DNA of 64,000 nt from Pseudanabaena sp. PCC 7367 (GTDB taxonomy: Bacteria; Cyanobacteriota; Cyanobacteriia; Pseudanabaenales; Pseudanabaenaceae), in the NCBI RefSeq assembly GCF_000317065.1, contig NC_019701.1, positions 1,116,001 through 1,180,000 on the forward strand. The letters are read 5' to 3'. Positions within the stretch are counted from its first letter, which is position 1; every line of letters begins with the position of its first letter. Shown here in pieces: positions 47,788 through 56,817 of the stretch. The translations under genes and the position numbers were made by a program. A model generated the notes under the pieces. That model worked only from the letters and a program-made list of their open reading frames with translations. It ran no database searches and was not told the origin of the DNA.

Positions 47788-48537
47788 TTCTTATCCTGTC
47801 CAGGTTGTTACCTAGTATGCCTAATATGCGAGCCAGTTTAATATTGTGGCAAAATACCACATTTTGTGGTCGGATCAGCGCTAAGTAACATTGCTTGATT
47901 AGTTTTTATACGGATTTATATTTATACGGACTAATCATGATTATAGTAATTCTGGCGATCGCAAATTCCAGGGGATCAACTACCACAGCCAGAGGAAATT
48001 TCATTATTTAACAAAAATTTAGCGATTCACAGTAATTTCAATTTTTAGGAATAGGGTTTAAATCAAGGTTTGAGCAACTAAAGATTGAAAAGTTGTAAGA
48101 GTTGTAAGAGTGTGGATTTCTGATCATTACAACTTATCGATTGTTTTTGTTTACTGATTAGTTGAGAGAGAAGTAGTTAGCAAAAGCAAGCGGATAAGAG
48201 CTGTTTCACTTAATGACTAGTTAACACACTAGTTGATGGGTCAATCCTAGATGATCCTAGATGTAAGTCCTAAATGTGAGTTTGGAGATCTTAGGGCGAT
48301 CTGATTAGAAAGAAGCGATCGCTCAGCTATATCTCAGGCACAGCAAATCAGATATAGCAGATGTATTAGTGGATTTAATCTTTACGCTCAAATTAGCTCG
48401 AATTAACCACAAACAAGTTACAAGCAGAATGCTAAGCCCAAAGTGTTAAGTTAGGTCTTAGTTGGATAGTTGGCTATGCCTGCTCAGTCTGGTTTGTTTA
48501 CTGAAAATTGAAATAATTAAAAAGAAAGGTGAATCTT
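47788..48537. other. Intergenic region between parA-like and stress-gene cluster
   Basis: 750 bases with no coding frame that I can support. Small repeats include two AGTTGTAAG units near 48092 and the palindrome ACTAGT twice near 48218-48234. The divergent promoters should be here. Confidence 0.45.
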
Positions 48538-48915
48538 ATGTATATTAATATCCGTCGGTTGGCGATCGCCGTGAGACGATCATTCTATACGGCACTAGTT
48601 GCCGCCGCATGTGCTTTGGTATTACTTGGCTCTTTTGCGCCAGCCATGGCCAGTAGTTTAAGCAGTTCTGGTGTTGCCGATCAGGTCGAAGGAACTGTCG
48701 ATCGTGCCGTTGGCAAGGCCAAACAGGATCTTGGCAAGTTGCAAGGCCAAACTGAAGGCATGTTAAATCAGACTGAAGGCGTGGCTGACCAGGTCAAAGG
48801 CAAGGTTAAGCAGGACATTGGCAAAACTAAAAATGCAGCTCAAAAAGCCGATGCCCAGGCCAAAGATAGTGCGGAAAGTCTTCTGGATGCCGCAAAGGAC
48901 TTTATCTCTCGCTAG
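48538..48915 (+). CDS. CsbD-like protein with signal peptide
   Basis: 125 residues. An N-terminal export signal (basic RRLAIAVRRSF, then hydrophobic ALVAAACALVLLGSFAPAMA) is followed by a hydrophilic repeat-like part (GVADQVEGTVDRAVGKAKQDLGKLQGQ and GVADQVKGKVKQDIGKTKNAAQKA) in the CsbD/LEA-like style. It is predicted to be exported to the periplasm or thylakoid lumen. I chose ATG 48538: AAAGG sits about eight bases before it, whereas the GTG at 48529 would overlap that site. First of three small stress-type genes. Function in general stress response is by resemblance. Confidence 0.75.
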   Translation: MYINIRRLAIAVRRSFYTALVAAACALVLLGSFAPAMASSLSSSGVADQVEGTVDRAVGKAKQDLGKLQGQTEGMLNQTEGVADQVKGKVKQDIGKTKNAAQKADAQAKDSAESLLDAAKDFISR

Positions 48916-48983
48916 TTAAACGTGGTAGTCAAGGGGCTTGATTAGATTCTGTCCCTATCTTAGTTTTTTTAGGAGTAGAGTCC

Positions 48984-49157
48984 ATGTTAATGCGCTATGT
49001 GCTTGCCTTTCTGATCATTGCGATCGTGGCGGCAGTGCTAGGTTTTGGTGGTATTGCCGCCGGAGCTGCGGAAATCGCCAAAATCATTTTCTACATTTTT
49101 ATTGTGGTATTTCTGGTCAGCCTGGTCGTCAATTTAATGACTGGCCGCAGAATCTAG
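48984..49157 (+). CDS. Small membrane protein, DUF1328 (YtjA type)
   Basis: 57 residues with two hydrophobic helices ([46 protein letters not shown]) and the short basic end TGRRI. This Gly/Ala-rich layout fits the DUF1328 family, stress-linked small proteins in many bacteria. Ribosome-binding site AGGAG (48971-48975) precedes the ATG at 48984. It sits between two CsbD-like genes. Confidence 0.8.
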   Translation: MLMRYVLAFLIIAIVAAVLGFGGIAAGAAEIAKIIFYIFIVVFLVSLVVNLMTGRRI

Positions 49158-49294
49158 CCATTAGAGTTATTGATTAGACTAGGGAGAGGACATGATTAAG
49201 TATTTTGGTCTTGATCCTGAGCAATCAGGTTAATTAGATCAATCGCATTTATGTTGTTGATTTCCATTTACTAAAGCAAGTAAGGAGAAAGGTT

Positions 49295-49477
49295 ATGAGT
49301 ATTGAAGATAGAGCCAAGGCAACCGCCAAAAATATTGAAGGCAAGGTACAAGAGGCGATCGGTGAAGTGACTGGCAACCCGGAAGATAAAGTTGAAGGGA
49401 AAGAGAAGCAAGCTGAAGCATCTCTTGAGCATTCGGTGGAGAACGTGAAAGACGACGTCAAAAAAGCGATCGACTAA
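49295..49477 (+). CDS. CsbD-family general stress protein
   Basis: 60 residues, the normal CsbD length: MSIEDRAKATAKNIEGKVQEAIGEVTGNPEDKVEGKEKQAEAS. Very hydrophilic and charged. CsbD is a sigma-B stress gene in Bacillus, and family members in cyanobacteria respond to stress. Ribosome-binding site AAGGAG. Third of the stress-type cluster. Confidence 0.88.
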   Translation: MSIEDRAKATAKNIEGKVQEAIGEVTGNPEDKVEGKEKQAEASLEHSVENVKDDVKKAID

Positions 49478-49528
49478 TCATCGGTTGATCTGAGATATTT
49501 AGATATTAGATATTAAATACCTCACCTA

Positions 49529-49568
49529 AAGCACCCGTGACAAATCCATTAAGGAAGCAGGGGTGCTT
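49529..49568. terminator. Hairpin between convergent csbD-like gene and cphA
   Basis: AAGCACCC (49529-49536) pairs with GGGTGCTT (49561-49568), 24-base loop. No strong T tract, but its position between two convergent genes suggests a bidirectional terminator. Confidence 0.5.
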
Positions 49569-49631
49569 AATTAATTCTCAAATTCTCAGCTAGTTACAAA
49601 GATTAGATATTAGATAGCAATAAGGGACTAC

Positions 49632-52307
49632 CTAAAGCGAAGCGATCGCATTGTTGGACAAAGATTCCGGTGCAGAACCACTAGAACCAGATTCCTCATC
49701 ACTTTGACGGAGTTCAGGGGGCTGGCGGGATTCAATAATTTCGATCGCCCGTTCCACTTTTTCCGGGAAGATCACAATCAAGGATCCATCCGCCGCCCGA
49801 TCAAGGGCACTATTAAGCGCTTCCACTTCATCAAGAGTTACTTCGTAGGTAAACTTGGGATTAGTTTCCTTAATCCCTTGCTCAAACAGAGCCGCAACCT
49901 CACCTTCATTCCGACCCCGCCGATCGTTATCTTCTTTGATCAAAATGCGATCGAACATTTCTGCCGACAGCTTGCCCAACTCCACAAAATCTTCATCACG
50001 CCGATCGCCCGGTGCACCAATTACACCAATTCGATCGCCATTCCAGGTATTAATAAAATCAGCGATCGCCTTATATCCGGCTGGATTGTGGGCATAATCG
50101 AGCAACACATGGAATCTGCCCAGATTAAATAAATTCATCCGCCCTGGCGTTTGCTTGGCCGAAGCCACAAAGCTATTGAGGGCATCTCGAATCACTTCAA
50201 TTTGCACCCCTTGCACAAAGGCAGCGAGGCTGGCAGCCAGGGCATTTTGAATCATAAATGGGGTGCGGCCACCGAGGGTAATCGGTACATTCACCGCCTG
50301 TTCGATCCGCAGCGTCCAATCGCCCTTGAGGATCGAGAGATAACCATTTTCATATACTGCAGCCAAACCACCCTGCTCGGTGTGCTCCTTAACGATCGGG
50401 TTTTCTGGGTCCATCGAGAAGTAAGCCACCTGCGCCCTCAGGTCTTTGGCCATCGCTGAAACAAGGGGATCATCAGCATTCAGCACCGCATAGCCACTGG
50501 GCACAACGGCTTTGGCCACCACACTTTTGAGATCGGCCAGATCCTCTACGGTTTCAATATCACCAATACCCAGATGATCGGCCTGAACATTTAGCACCAT
50601 ACCCACATCGCAGCCATCAAACCCTAAGCCCGATCGCAAAATGCCACCCCTGGCGGTTTCCAGGACAGCCACTTCCACGGTGGGATCGCGTAAAATCACT
50701 TGAGCACTATAAGGGCCAGTGGTATCGCCTTTCTCCACCAGCCAATCGCCCACATAAATGCCATCGGTGGTGGTATAGCCAACGGTTTGCTGAGTTTGCT
50801 TGAAAATATGCGCCGTCAATCGGGTGGTGGTAGTTTTGCCGTTAGTGCCAGTAATTGAAATAATCGGAATCCGCGCAGGCGCACCGTTGGCAAACAGCAT
50901 ATCGATCACAGGTTCGGCCACATTACGGGGAATGCCAATACTGGGTGAAGTGTGCATCCTGAATCCCGGCGCTGCGTTTACTTCCACAATCACGCCATCG
51001 GTGGCTCGCAGTGGCTGAGTAATATCCGAGGTGACAATATCAATACCAGCAATATCCAAGCCGACAATCTGGGCGACCCGTTGCGCCAACCAGACATTTT
51101 CAGGATGAATATCATCGGTGCGATCGACCGCGATCCCACCAGTGCTTAGATTAGCCGTTGCCCGCAAATAGCACGTCTGCCCTGCCTTGGGGATCGTATC
51201 TAGGTCATAACCCTGGCGCTGCAACACATCATAGCTGGTGCTGTTGAGTTCAATTTTGGTGAGCACATTATCGTGCCCTTCACCACGGCGGGAATCTTGA
51301 TTAGTAATCTCAATTAGCTCCGCAATGGTTGCTTTACCATCACCGATCACATGGGCAGGCACCCGTTCAGATACAGCCACTAGCTTGCTATTTACCACCA
51401 ACACCCGATGATCGCGGCCAGGATGATAGCGTTCGATAATTACTTCATTGGAAACTTCCTGAGCCAAATCAAAGGCATCTTCGGCGGCAATGTAGGTACG
51501 CACATCGATCGAAATACCCCGGCCATGATTACCGTTGAGCGGCTTGACCACGATCGGGAAGCCCCCCACATCGGCGATCGCATCATCTAAATATTTAATT
51601 GAGCTGATCACCGTACCGCGCGGCACTGGCACTCCGGAATCGCGCAAAATTCGCTTAGTGCCTTCTTTATCGCAGGCCAGTTCTACCCCTAGCAAACTAC
51701 TGCGATTGCTCAGGGTAGCTTGAATCCGCTTTTGATGCACCCCAAATCCCAATTGCAACATCGCTCTGGTGCCCAATTCAATGTAGGGAATATTTCTGGC
51801 TCTCGCCTCAGCTACGATCGATTCGGTGCTAGGGCCAAGCTGCGCATCCAGTCGTAGATCGGTTAGATCAACTAAATCCTGTTTCAGCTCCTCGTCCGGG
51901 TAAACTCCATCTTCAATCATGCTTTGGCAAAGCCGCACCGCCGCTCTGGCAGCATAGCGACCAGCCAGTTCATGGACATATTCGAGCACCACCAGAAACA
52001 CATTGCGCTCCACCGTGGGACGGTGATTGCTATATTCAACCGGCATCCCTGCCAACCGCTGCAATTCCAATGCAATATGCTGCACTAGCTCAGCCGCCAC
52101 AATATTTTCGCCCTCGGCTACCGATCGCCCTAGGGCAGAATCCTTGAGGCTTGGCAACACATCAGCACAGATATTGTCATAAAGCTCGAGCACATCCTCG
52201 CGGTAGACCAGTGCATCCTCTAGATCCAGTCTGATCACGACCAACTTATGTCGATCGATGCTCCAACGATTTGGCCCACGCAAAGTTTGGATTTTGAGGA
52301 TCTTCAT
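49632..52307 (-). CDS. cphA: Cyanophycin synthetase
   Basis: About 891 residues. It polymerises aspartate and arginine into the cyanobacterial nitrogen store cyanophycin. The start MKILKIQTLRGPNRWSI is diagnostic, so I chose the ATG at 52307 rather than the upstream TTG. An N-terminal domain, an ATP-grasp domain (about 220-480; GGFPIVVKPLNGNHGRGISIDV) and a Mur-ligase domain (about 490-880; ITGTNGKTTTTRL, LDYAHNPAGYKA, GAPGDRRDED) appear in order. cphB (cyanophycinase), often its neighbour, is not here. Confidence 0.97.
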   Translation of the reverse strand: MKILKIQTLRGPNRWSIDRHKLVVIRLDLEDALVYREDVLELYDNICADVLPSLKDSALGRSVAEGENIVAAELVQHIALELQRLAGMPVEYSNHRPTVERNVFLVVLEYVHELAGRYAARAAVRLCQSMIEDGVYPDEELKQDLVDLTDLRLDAQLGPSTESIVAEARARNIPYIELGTRAMLQLGFGVHQKRIQATLSNRSSLLGVELACDKEGTKRILRDSGVPVPRGTVISSIKYLDDAIADVGGFPIVVKPLNGNHGRGISIDVRTYIAAEDAFDLAQEVSNEVIIERYHPGRDHRVLVVNSKLVAVSERVPAHVIGDGKATIAELIEITNQDSRRGEGHDNVLTKIELNSTSYDVLQRQGYDLDTIPKAGQTCYLRATANLSTGGIAVDRTDDIHPENVWLAQRVAQIVGLDIAGIDIVTSDITQPLRATDGVIVEVNAAPGFRMHTSPSIGIPRNVAEPVIDMLFANGAPARIPIISITGTNGKTTTTRLTAHIFKQTQQTVGYTTTDGIYVGDWLVEKGDTTGPYSAQVILRDPTVEVAVLETARGGILRSGLGFDGCDVGMVLNVQADHLGIGDIETVEDLADLKSVVAKAVVPSGYAVLNADDPLVSAMAKDLRAQVAYFSMDPENPIVKEHTEQGGLAAVYENGYLSILKGDWTLRIEQAVNVPITLGGRTPFMIQNALAASLAAFVQGVQIEVIRDALNSFVASAKQTPGRMNLFNLGRFHVLLDYAHNPAGYKAIADFINTWNGDRIGVIGAPGDRRDEDFVELGKLSAEMFDRILIKEDNDRRGRNEGEVAALFEQGIKETNPKFTYEVTLDEVEALNSALDRAADGSLIVIFPEKVERAIEIIESRQPPELRQSDEESGSSGSAPESLSNNAIASL

Positions 52308-52660
52308 AGTCAAGCACTCTTCCCATTACCAGAATATTTACTTACCCAGCTTTCAATTTTATCGAGGCTGAGATAATGATTTTGTGACATGTGAGACTGT
52401 TGAGTCGTTTTCTTAGTGCTGGTAAGCACTCTTAGCGGCTATGATTCATCACGCTTGCTTAAATATAGCGCTATCACGGTCAGCTTTCACTTGTTCTTTG
52501 CTCAGCAGTTTGAGGATTTAAACTAAACTTTTGCGATGCGTTAAATCCAGGGAATTGATTTTAATTCAGGAAATCGATTCTGTTGCCACAAATTTATAGT
52601 TTTTGGTGAGTGGAGTTAGCCAACAGTTACAGCTTCAACCAGGTCGATCGGCTCCTAAAC

Positions 52661-52688
52661 ATTGCAGTAATATCACTGCAATATTACT
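52661..52688. promoter_or_regulatory. Two overlapping inverted repeats upstream of cphA
   Basis: ATTGCAGT (52661-52668) with ACTGCAAT (52675-52682), and AGTAATAT (52666-52673) with ATATTACT (52681-52688). Both are perfect 8-bp arms and mutually exclusive as hairpins. They lie about 355 bases upstream of the cphA start. An operator or alternative RNA fold is possible. Confidence 0.4.
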
Positions 52689-52988
52689 ACCTACTATTTT
52701 TGTTCGAACCTAGCTCAGAGCCCAGAAACATTCTCTCATCACCATTGGCCTAGGTTGGCAAGAACCATTGCAGTACAAATACTAATTGCTAGGTGGTTAA
52801 AATCAATCCCCGATTACCTTAATATAGCGCGAGCCCGATCGATCGCGTTAATCATAAATCTATTATTACTATTGATTTAAGCTCTTTTACTAGGTCTATA
52901 CTAGGTCTAGCAAACTGGTGGGTGATTACGATCAGTCTTCTAGCAACTCCTGGTAAAAATAGTCAAATAGAAGCAAGTCTTAGCTAAG

Positions 52989-53025
52989 AAAAAATCCAAA
53001 CGCCCGAATCGATCGAACGCTTGGA
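52989..53025 (-). terminator. Rho-independent terminator downstream of the pirin gene
   Basis: On the minus strand TCCAAGCG pairs with CGTTTGGA (one G-U), followed by TTTTTT. It ends transcription coming from the pirin gene, about 270 bases after its stop. Confidence 0.65.
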
Positions 53026-53091
53026 CTTAAGTCCTAGGTTTTACAATGCATAGCAAAGTTAATGGCAGCAGCAGGATCACAAATTTTGGAT

Positions 53092-53260
53092 CTGCTCAAA
53101 CTGCTCAAACTGCTCAAACGAGCTAGATCATTAAACTAAGCCACTTAGATGTTTAGATGCTCAGATAGTTAGATGCTCAGATAACTAGTGCATCTTCAAA
53201 AGACTGCTTTTGCATGAATACCTTTAGATCAAAGTATTCAAGTAGATCAAAGCATTCAAG
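53092..53260. repeat. Three sets of short tandem duplications
   Basis: CTGCTCAAA three times (53092-53118); TTAGATGCTCAGATA twice (53153-53167, 53169-53183); TAGATCAAAGTATTCAAG twice with one mismatch (53225-53260). The units are unrelated to one another, which suggests local slippage rather than one repeat family. Confidence 0.85.
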
Positions 53261-53294
53261 TCTCTACTTGCACAACATCTCGCTTGAAATAGCA

Positions 53295-53996
53295 CTAGGC
53301 AAGATCGAAGATCAAAAACTCCACTTCATCTTGGCCAGCAATTTCTAAATCACCAGCTTCGCTCACCGCCACGCCATCACCTTCACGGAGTGGTTGACCG
53401 TTCAAGGTGGCGCTGCCACGGGCGATCTGCACCCAGGCATGGCGATCGGGCTTGACAGTATGCATAACCTTAGCGCCGGGTTCCAGGACTGAGGCATAGA
53501 TACTAGTGTTCTGGTTGATCGTCAGTGAATTATCCCTGCCATCGGGCGAGACGATCAAACGCAATTGATTTAGCTTATCGGCGCGACTAAACCCTTTTTG
53601 TACATAACCTGGCTTAATGCCTCGATCCTGCGGATAGATCCAAATTTGCAGAAAATGGACTGGGTCTGTGATCGATGCATTATATTCGCTGTGAACTATG
53701 CCAGTGCCTGCACTCATCCGCTGCACATCACCGGGCTGCATAACCTCACCATTGCCCATGCTGTCTTTGTGCTCAAGCGCCCCATCGAGTACATAAGTAA
53801 CTATTTCCATATCGCGGTGGCCGTGGGCACCAAAACCCATTCCGCCTTTAACCCGATCTTGATTAATTACCCTTAAGTCCCGAAAGCCCATATGTGCCGG
53901 GTCCATGTAATTAGCAAAGGAGAAGGTGTGATATGAATCTAACCAGCCATGATTGGCATGTCCTCTTTCTGCGGATTTACGGATCGCTACGGTCAT
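53295..53996 (-). CDS. Pirin-family cupin protein
   Basis: 233 residues in two cupin halves. The metal-binding motif HGHRDMEIVTYVLDG and the later HSEYN are present, and the start NHGWLDSYHTFSFANYMDPAHMGF is typical of YhhW-type pirins, some of which oxidise quercetin. Other pirins act in transcription or stress. I chose ATG 53996 because AAGGAG lies eight bases before it; the open frame extends 19 codons further. Probably monocistronic. Confidence 0.9.
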   Translation of the reverse strand: MTVAIRKSAERGHANHGWLDSYHTFSFANYMDPAHMGFRDLRVINQDRVKGGMGFGAHGHRDMEIVTYVLDGALEHKDSMGNGEVMQPGDVQRMSAGTGIVHSEYNASITDPVHFLQIWIYPQDRGIKPGYVQKGFSRADKLNQLRLIVSPDGRDNSLTINQNTSIYASVLEPGAKVMHTVKPDRHAWVQIARGSATLNGQPLREGDGVAVSEAGDLEIAGQDEVEFLIFDLA

Positions 53997-54387
53997 CTTT
54001 CTTGCTCCTTCAAATTCAGGTTTACTATGCTTTGTGCTTTGGTTTAGCGCCAATTAATTGGCTGTTGCGAATTGGACTAGCACTAAAAAACAACTAAATG
54101 AAACGATCGAGGCTGGCAAATAGAGATTGATGAATCGCTCTAACTATCTCTTTTGCTATACAGTATTTTAAGGGGGTATTATATGTAAGTAAAGTATGCA
54201 CCTTTTAGTAAGGTATAGCTTTTAAAGAAAGTTAGTATCAAAAAAGGTATTTAATTACATTTAAGTAACTATTATTAATCTCCTTGTATTGATCTCCTTG
54301 CTCCCCTGATTAAGATGATTAAGATTGGTATGACTGCGTAACAGATCAATTAACAGCTTAATCAATCGATTTATGGAGTAATTCAAC
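53997..54387. other. Divergent intergenic region, pirin and small membrane protein
   Basis: 391 AT-rich bases with no gene. GTATTTTAAG and AAGGTAT-like patches occur, but no clear operator was found. Confidence 0.4.
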
Positions 54388-54768
54388 ATGACCGATCCAG
54401 CTACTTCATCCGATCGCCCTCAAGAAAATGGTGCAGCCATTGCCACAGAAAACTCGATCGCCCCTGATCACTCCACTGAATCCAGCGATCTTGCCTCTGA
54501 ATCTCCTGGATTGAGCCCAGAATTAAACCTAGAATTAAACCCAGAGAATCAACGATCGCCAACGGTGGCTTGGATTGCGATCACCCTAACTGTGATTTTT
54601 GGCGTTACTTTGCTGGGTTGCTTTTGTGTATTTACGGTAGCGATCTTTAACCCGCATGTTGATCGCATGATGGTCAAAGATCTTACGATCACTCTTTTAA
54701 ACCCGGTTATGATCCTGGCCACCTTTGCAGTGGGCTTTTATCTTGGCTCGAAGACAAGGGATCACTAA
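54388..54768 (+). CDS. Small membrane protein with disordered N-terminus
   Basis: 126 residues. The first 60 are a Ser/Glu/Pro-rich disordered region (ESSDLASESPGLSPELNLELNPEN). Two hydrophobic helices follow (AWIAITLTVIFGVTLLGCFCVFTVAIF and LLNPVMILATFAVGFYLGS). The C-terminus is short (KTRDH). No family recognised; a two-helix membrane protein with both ends on the same side. Confidence 0.7.
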   Translation: MTDPATSSDRPQENGAAIATENSIAPDHSTESSDLASESPGLSPELNLELNPENQRSPTVAWIAITLTVIFGVTLLGCFCVFTVAIFNPHVDRMMVKDLTITLLNPVMILATFAVGFYLGSKTRDH

Positions 54769-54788
54769 ATCTATCGCTAATCCCTGGC

Positions 54789-56066
54789 TTAAAAGCGAAC
54801 CGTGTTATAGAGCGGGATCGCGGGGAACCAGGCTGTAATTAGATCGCGCACGGCTGGGTTGTTGATTCTCACCCATCCTTTATGTTCTAGCGCTTTGATG
54901 GGTAAAGTGCCATAGACCAACGCCGAGATCCCCTCGATCGATGCAATCACATCTGCTGCTGCTATATCCTTTATGTCCTTGGCTAAGCGATCGCACCGCA
55001 ATCGCCCCTGATCTGCCCAAATTTGATAAATTCCCTGATTCCAATCACAAAATTGATCACTAACTTCGATCGTCAGCTTGCCAGCCATAGATGCCGGTAG
55101 ATTTGCGATCGCCCCCACCACATCGATCACCCTCACCATATAAGGATTACGGCTAATTTCTACTTGCAGCGGCGTGGGTACATCGCCAAACCAGGGCTGA
55201 AAATTTGTCCCAAGCGGTAAATTGAGCTTGACGGAAAAAACTTGCTCACGGTGACGGGCAATGAAGCTAAACAGCATATCCCTGGCGGCCAAATCCGACC
55301 AGTACAGATCAGGGATATTGATCAAGCGCTGCTCGTTAGTAGCCCGAAAATCGCTATTGATTTCATAATGCGCCGCTGCCACCAATTCTCCCGCATGACG
55401 AATTAAAATACATTGGCGTTTTTGCAACCGCGATCGCCATTGGGGTGCTGGCATTTCTGAGGGGATAATAAGGCCATGATGCTGTTTAGGGGCAACCTTG
55501 ATCATAAAATCCAAAAATTCAGGCCATGACTCACTGGCCTTGACCCGTTGCCATTGCCAATTATGCTCTAAATTCTCTAAATCATTTGGATTTCCAGACT
55601 GCTCCAACTTTTTACCTTGTTCTAAATAGGGCAAAAACGCCGCGATCGGCAAAGTAACTTCTAAGTTGGCATTGGTCACCACATAGCCAAACTTGCCATA
55701 GAAACTGGGCTTAAAGGGAATCAGCATACTCGCCACCTGCCCTGCCCTATGCATTTGCGCAAAAGCTACCTGGAGCAATCGCCGCACCACCCCCCGATTG
55801 CGATGTTCAGGATAGACCCACACGCCACCGATCCCACCGATCGGCCTAACTTCACCACGGATCGATTGGTGGAAATCATGTACCCGCAATGATGCGCCGA
55901 TTTTGTTGTCAATAATAGCGGCCAGAATCTCATCCGGCTCGACGATCGCTAAACTTGCTGGTTCAACCGGATTTGGTAGCAGGTCTTCTTGCCATTCATA
56001 AAAAGCATAGTCATAGCCGTCCAGTATTTGGCTACGCTCAGCGGCGGTGATTTTCCTGATTTCCAT
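54789..56066 (-). CDS. Eis-like GNAT N-acetyltransferase
   Basis: 425 residues. The N-terminal GNAT domain has the acetyl-CoA motif EHRNRGVVRRLL (about 95-106) followed by FKPSFYGKFGYVV, and the whole layout (two acetyltransferase-like domains and a C-terminal sterol-carrier-like domain) matches the Eis family. Mycobacterial Eis acetylates aminoglycosides and proteins; the substrate here is unknown. The end lies 20 bases from the convergent small membrane protein gene. Confidence 0.87.
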   Translation of the reverse strand: MEIRKITAAERSQILDGYDYAFYEWQEDLLPNPVEPASLAIVEPDEILAAIIDNKIGASLRVHDFHQSIRGEVRPIGGIGGVWVYPEHRNRGVVRRLLQVAFAQMHRAGQVASMLIPFKPSFYGKFGYVVTNANLEVTLPIAAFLPYLEQGKKLEQSGNPNDLENLEHNWQWQRVKASESWPEFLDFMIKVAPKQHHGLIIPSEMPAPQWRSRLQKRQCILIRHAGELVAAAHYEINSDFRATNEQRLINIPDLYWSDLAARDMLFSFIARHREQVFSVKLNLPLGTNFQPWFGDVPTPLQVEISRNPYMVRVIDVVGAIANLPASMAGKLTIEVSDQFCDWNQGIYQIWADQGRLRCDRLAKDIKDIAAADVIASIEGISALVYGTLPIKALEHKGWVRINNPAVRDLITAWFPAIPLYNTVRF

Positions 56067-56165
56067 AGCTGCCCAATCAATATCAATATGTGCGAATATT
56101 TGCCCTCATCATTCTGCCCCGATCGCCCCAGATCTATTCGATCGATCTGGATTATTATTTCGCAC

Positions 56166-56255
56166 AGACATAACAACAGACATAACAACAGACATAATAG
56201 GCGTGACGGCTCTAGCCGATCGATCTTTGATATCTCTATTCTTGATATCTCTATT
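56166..56255. repeat. Tandem duplications between the Eis-like gene and the insertion sequence
   Basis: AGACATAACAAC occurs twice plus a partial third (56166-56199). TTGATATCTCTATT occurs twice (56227-56240, 56242-56255) and is followed by two TTTTTGGCA units. No coding potential in this 275-bp gap. Confidence 0.85.
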
Positions 56256-56385
56256 TTTGGCATTTTTGGCATCAGAGCCCACCGAATTTGCCCCATGGCA
56301 GACAGCCCTAACCCATTCACTTCAATTCAATAGCAATTCCAGATGATTATAGAGAATAATAGAGGGTAGTATATGTTGAGAAGAT

Positions 56386-56817
56386 ATGCCCCTAGAAGAA
56401 TTTATCGCCAGTAACCCAGACCCGCGCGAGATGAAACGCGCATTAGCAGTACAAATGCGTCTTAAGGAGATGAAACACCATGAAATTCAACCAATCCTAG
56501 GCGTGAGTTCAAACTATATCAGCCGCTGGGAGAGAAAGTATAGAGAGCAAGGCATAGCAGGTTTGAGGCTAGGCCATAAAGGCAGTGCGGGCTTTTTGAG
56601 TAAGGTAGAGCGTCAGGCGGTAGTTGAATGGATCGCTCAAGAAAGGCAACGTACAGTATCTGAAGTAGTTGAACATATAGCCCAGAACTATGGAGTGATA
56701 TACCGTTCGGTGCAAAGCTATTACGATTTGCTCAAAAGTGCTGGCATGAGTTGGCATAAGGGGAGAAAAAAAGCCCCAGGTATGATGCATCTGTGGTGCA
56801 CGAGCATAACCAAATGA
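56386..56817 (+). CDS. IS630-family transposase, frame A
   Basis: 143 residues carrying the helix-turn-helix DNA-binding region (MRLKEMKHHEIQPILGVSSNYISRWERKYREQGIAGL) and a second winged-helix part (EVVEHIAQNYGVIYRSVQSYYDLLKSAGMSWHKGRKK). Frame A runs into an unrelated tail after the slippery A7 (56766-56772). Translation from there would normally continue in frame B by a -1 shift. Confidence 0.85.
   Translation: MPLEEFIASNPDPREMKRALAVQMRLKEMKHHEIQPILGVSSNYISRWERKYREQGIAGLRLGHKGSAGFLSKVERQAVVEWIAQERQRTVSEVVEHIAQNYGVIYRSVQSYYDLLKSAGMSWHKGRKKAPGMMHLWCTSITK
56766..56772 (+). other. Programmed -1 frameshift site (A7) in the transposase
   Basis: AGAAAAAAAGCCCC: two AAA codons in frame A. A -1 slip at the A7 run continues as SPRYDASVVHEHNQMINNWL, joining frame A to frame B in the typical IS630 order (HTH then DDE). 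The fusion after the slip reads like ordinary family sequence, so the shift is probably functional, not decay. Confidence 0.7.

Larger units (their letters stand above)
52308..53294. other. Long repeat-bearing intergenic region between cphA and the pirin gene
   Basis: 987 bases without a gene. It contains an overlapping pair of inverted repeats (52661-52688), a minus-strand terminator (52989-53025) and three sets of short tandem duplications (53092-53260). The cphA promoter must lie on its left side. Confidence 0.6.

Noticed and set aside
52701-52730. tRNA-like T-loop (TTCGAACC)
   Set aside because: No matching acceptor, D or anticodon arms could be built around it.
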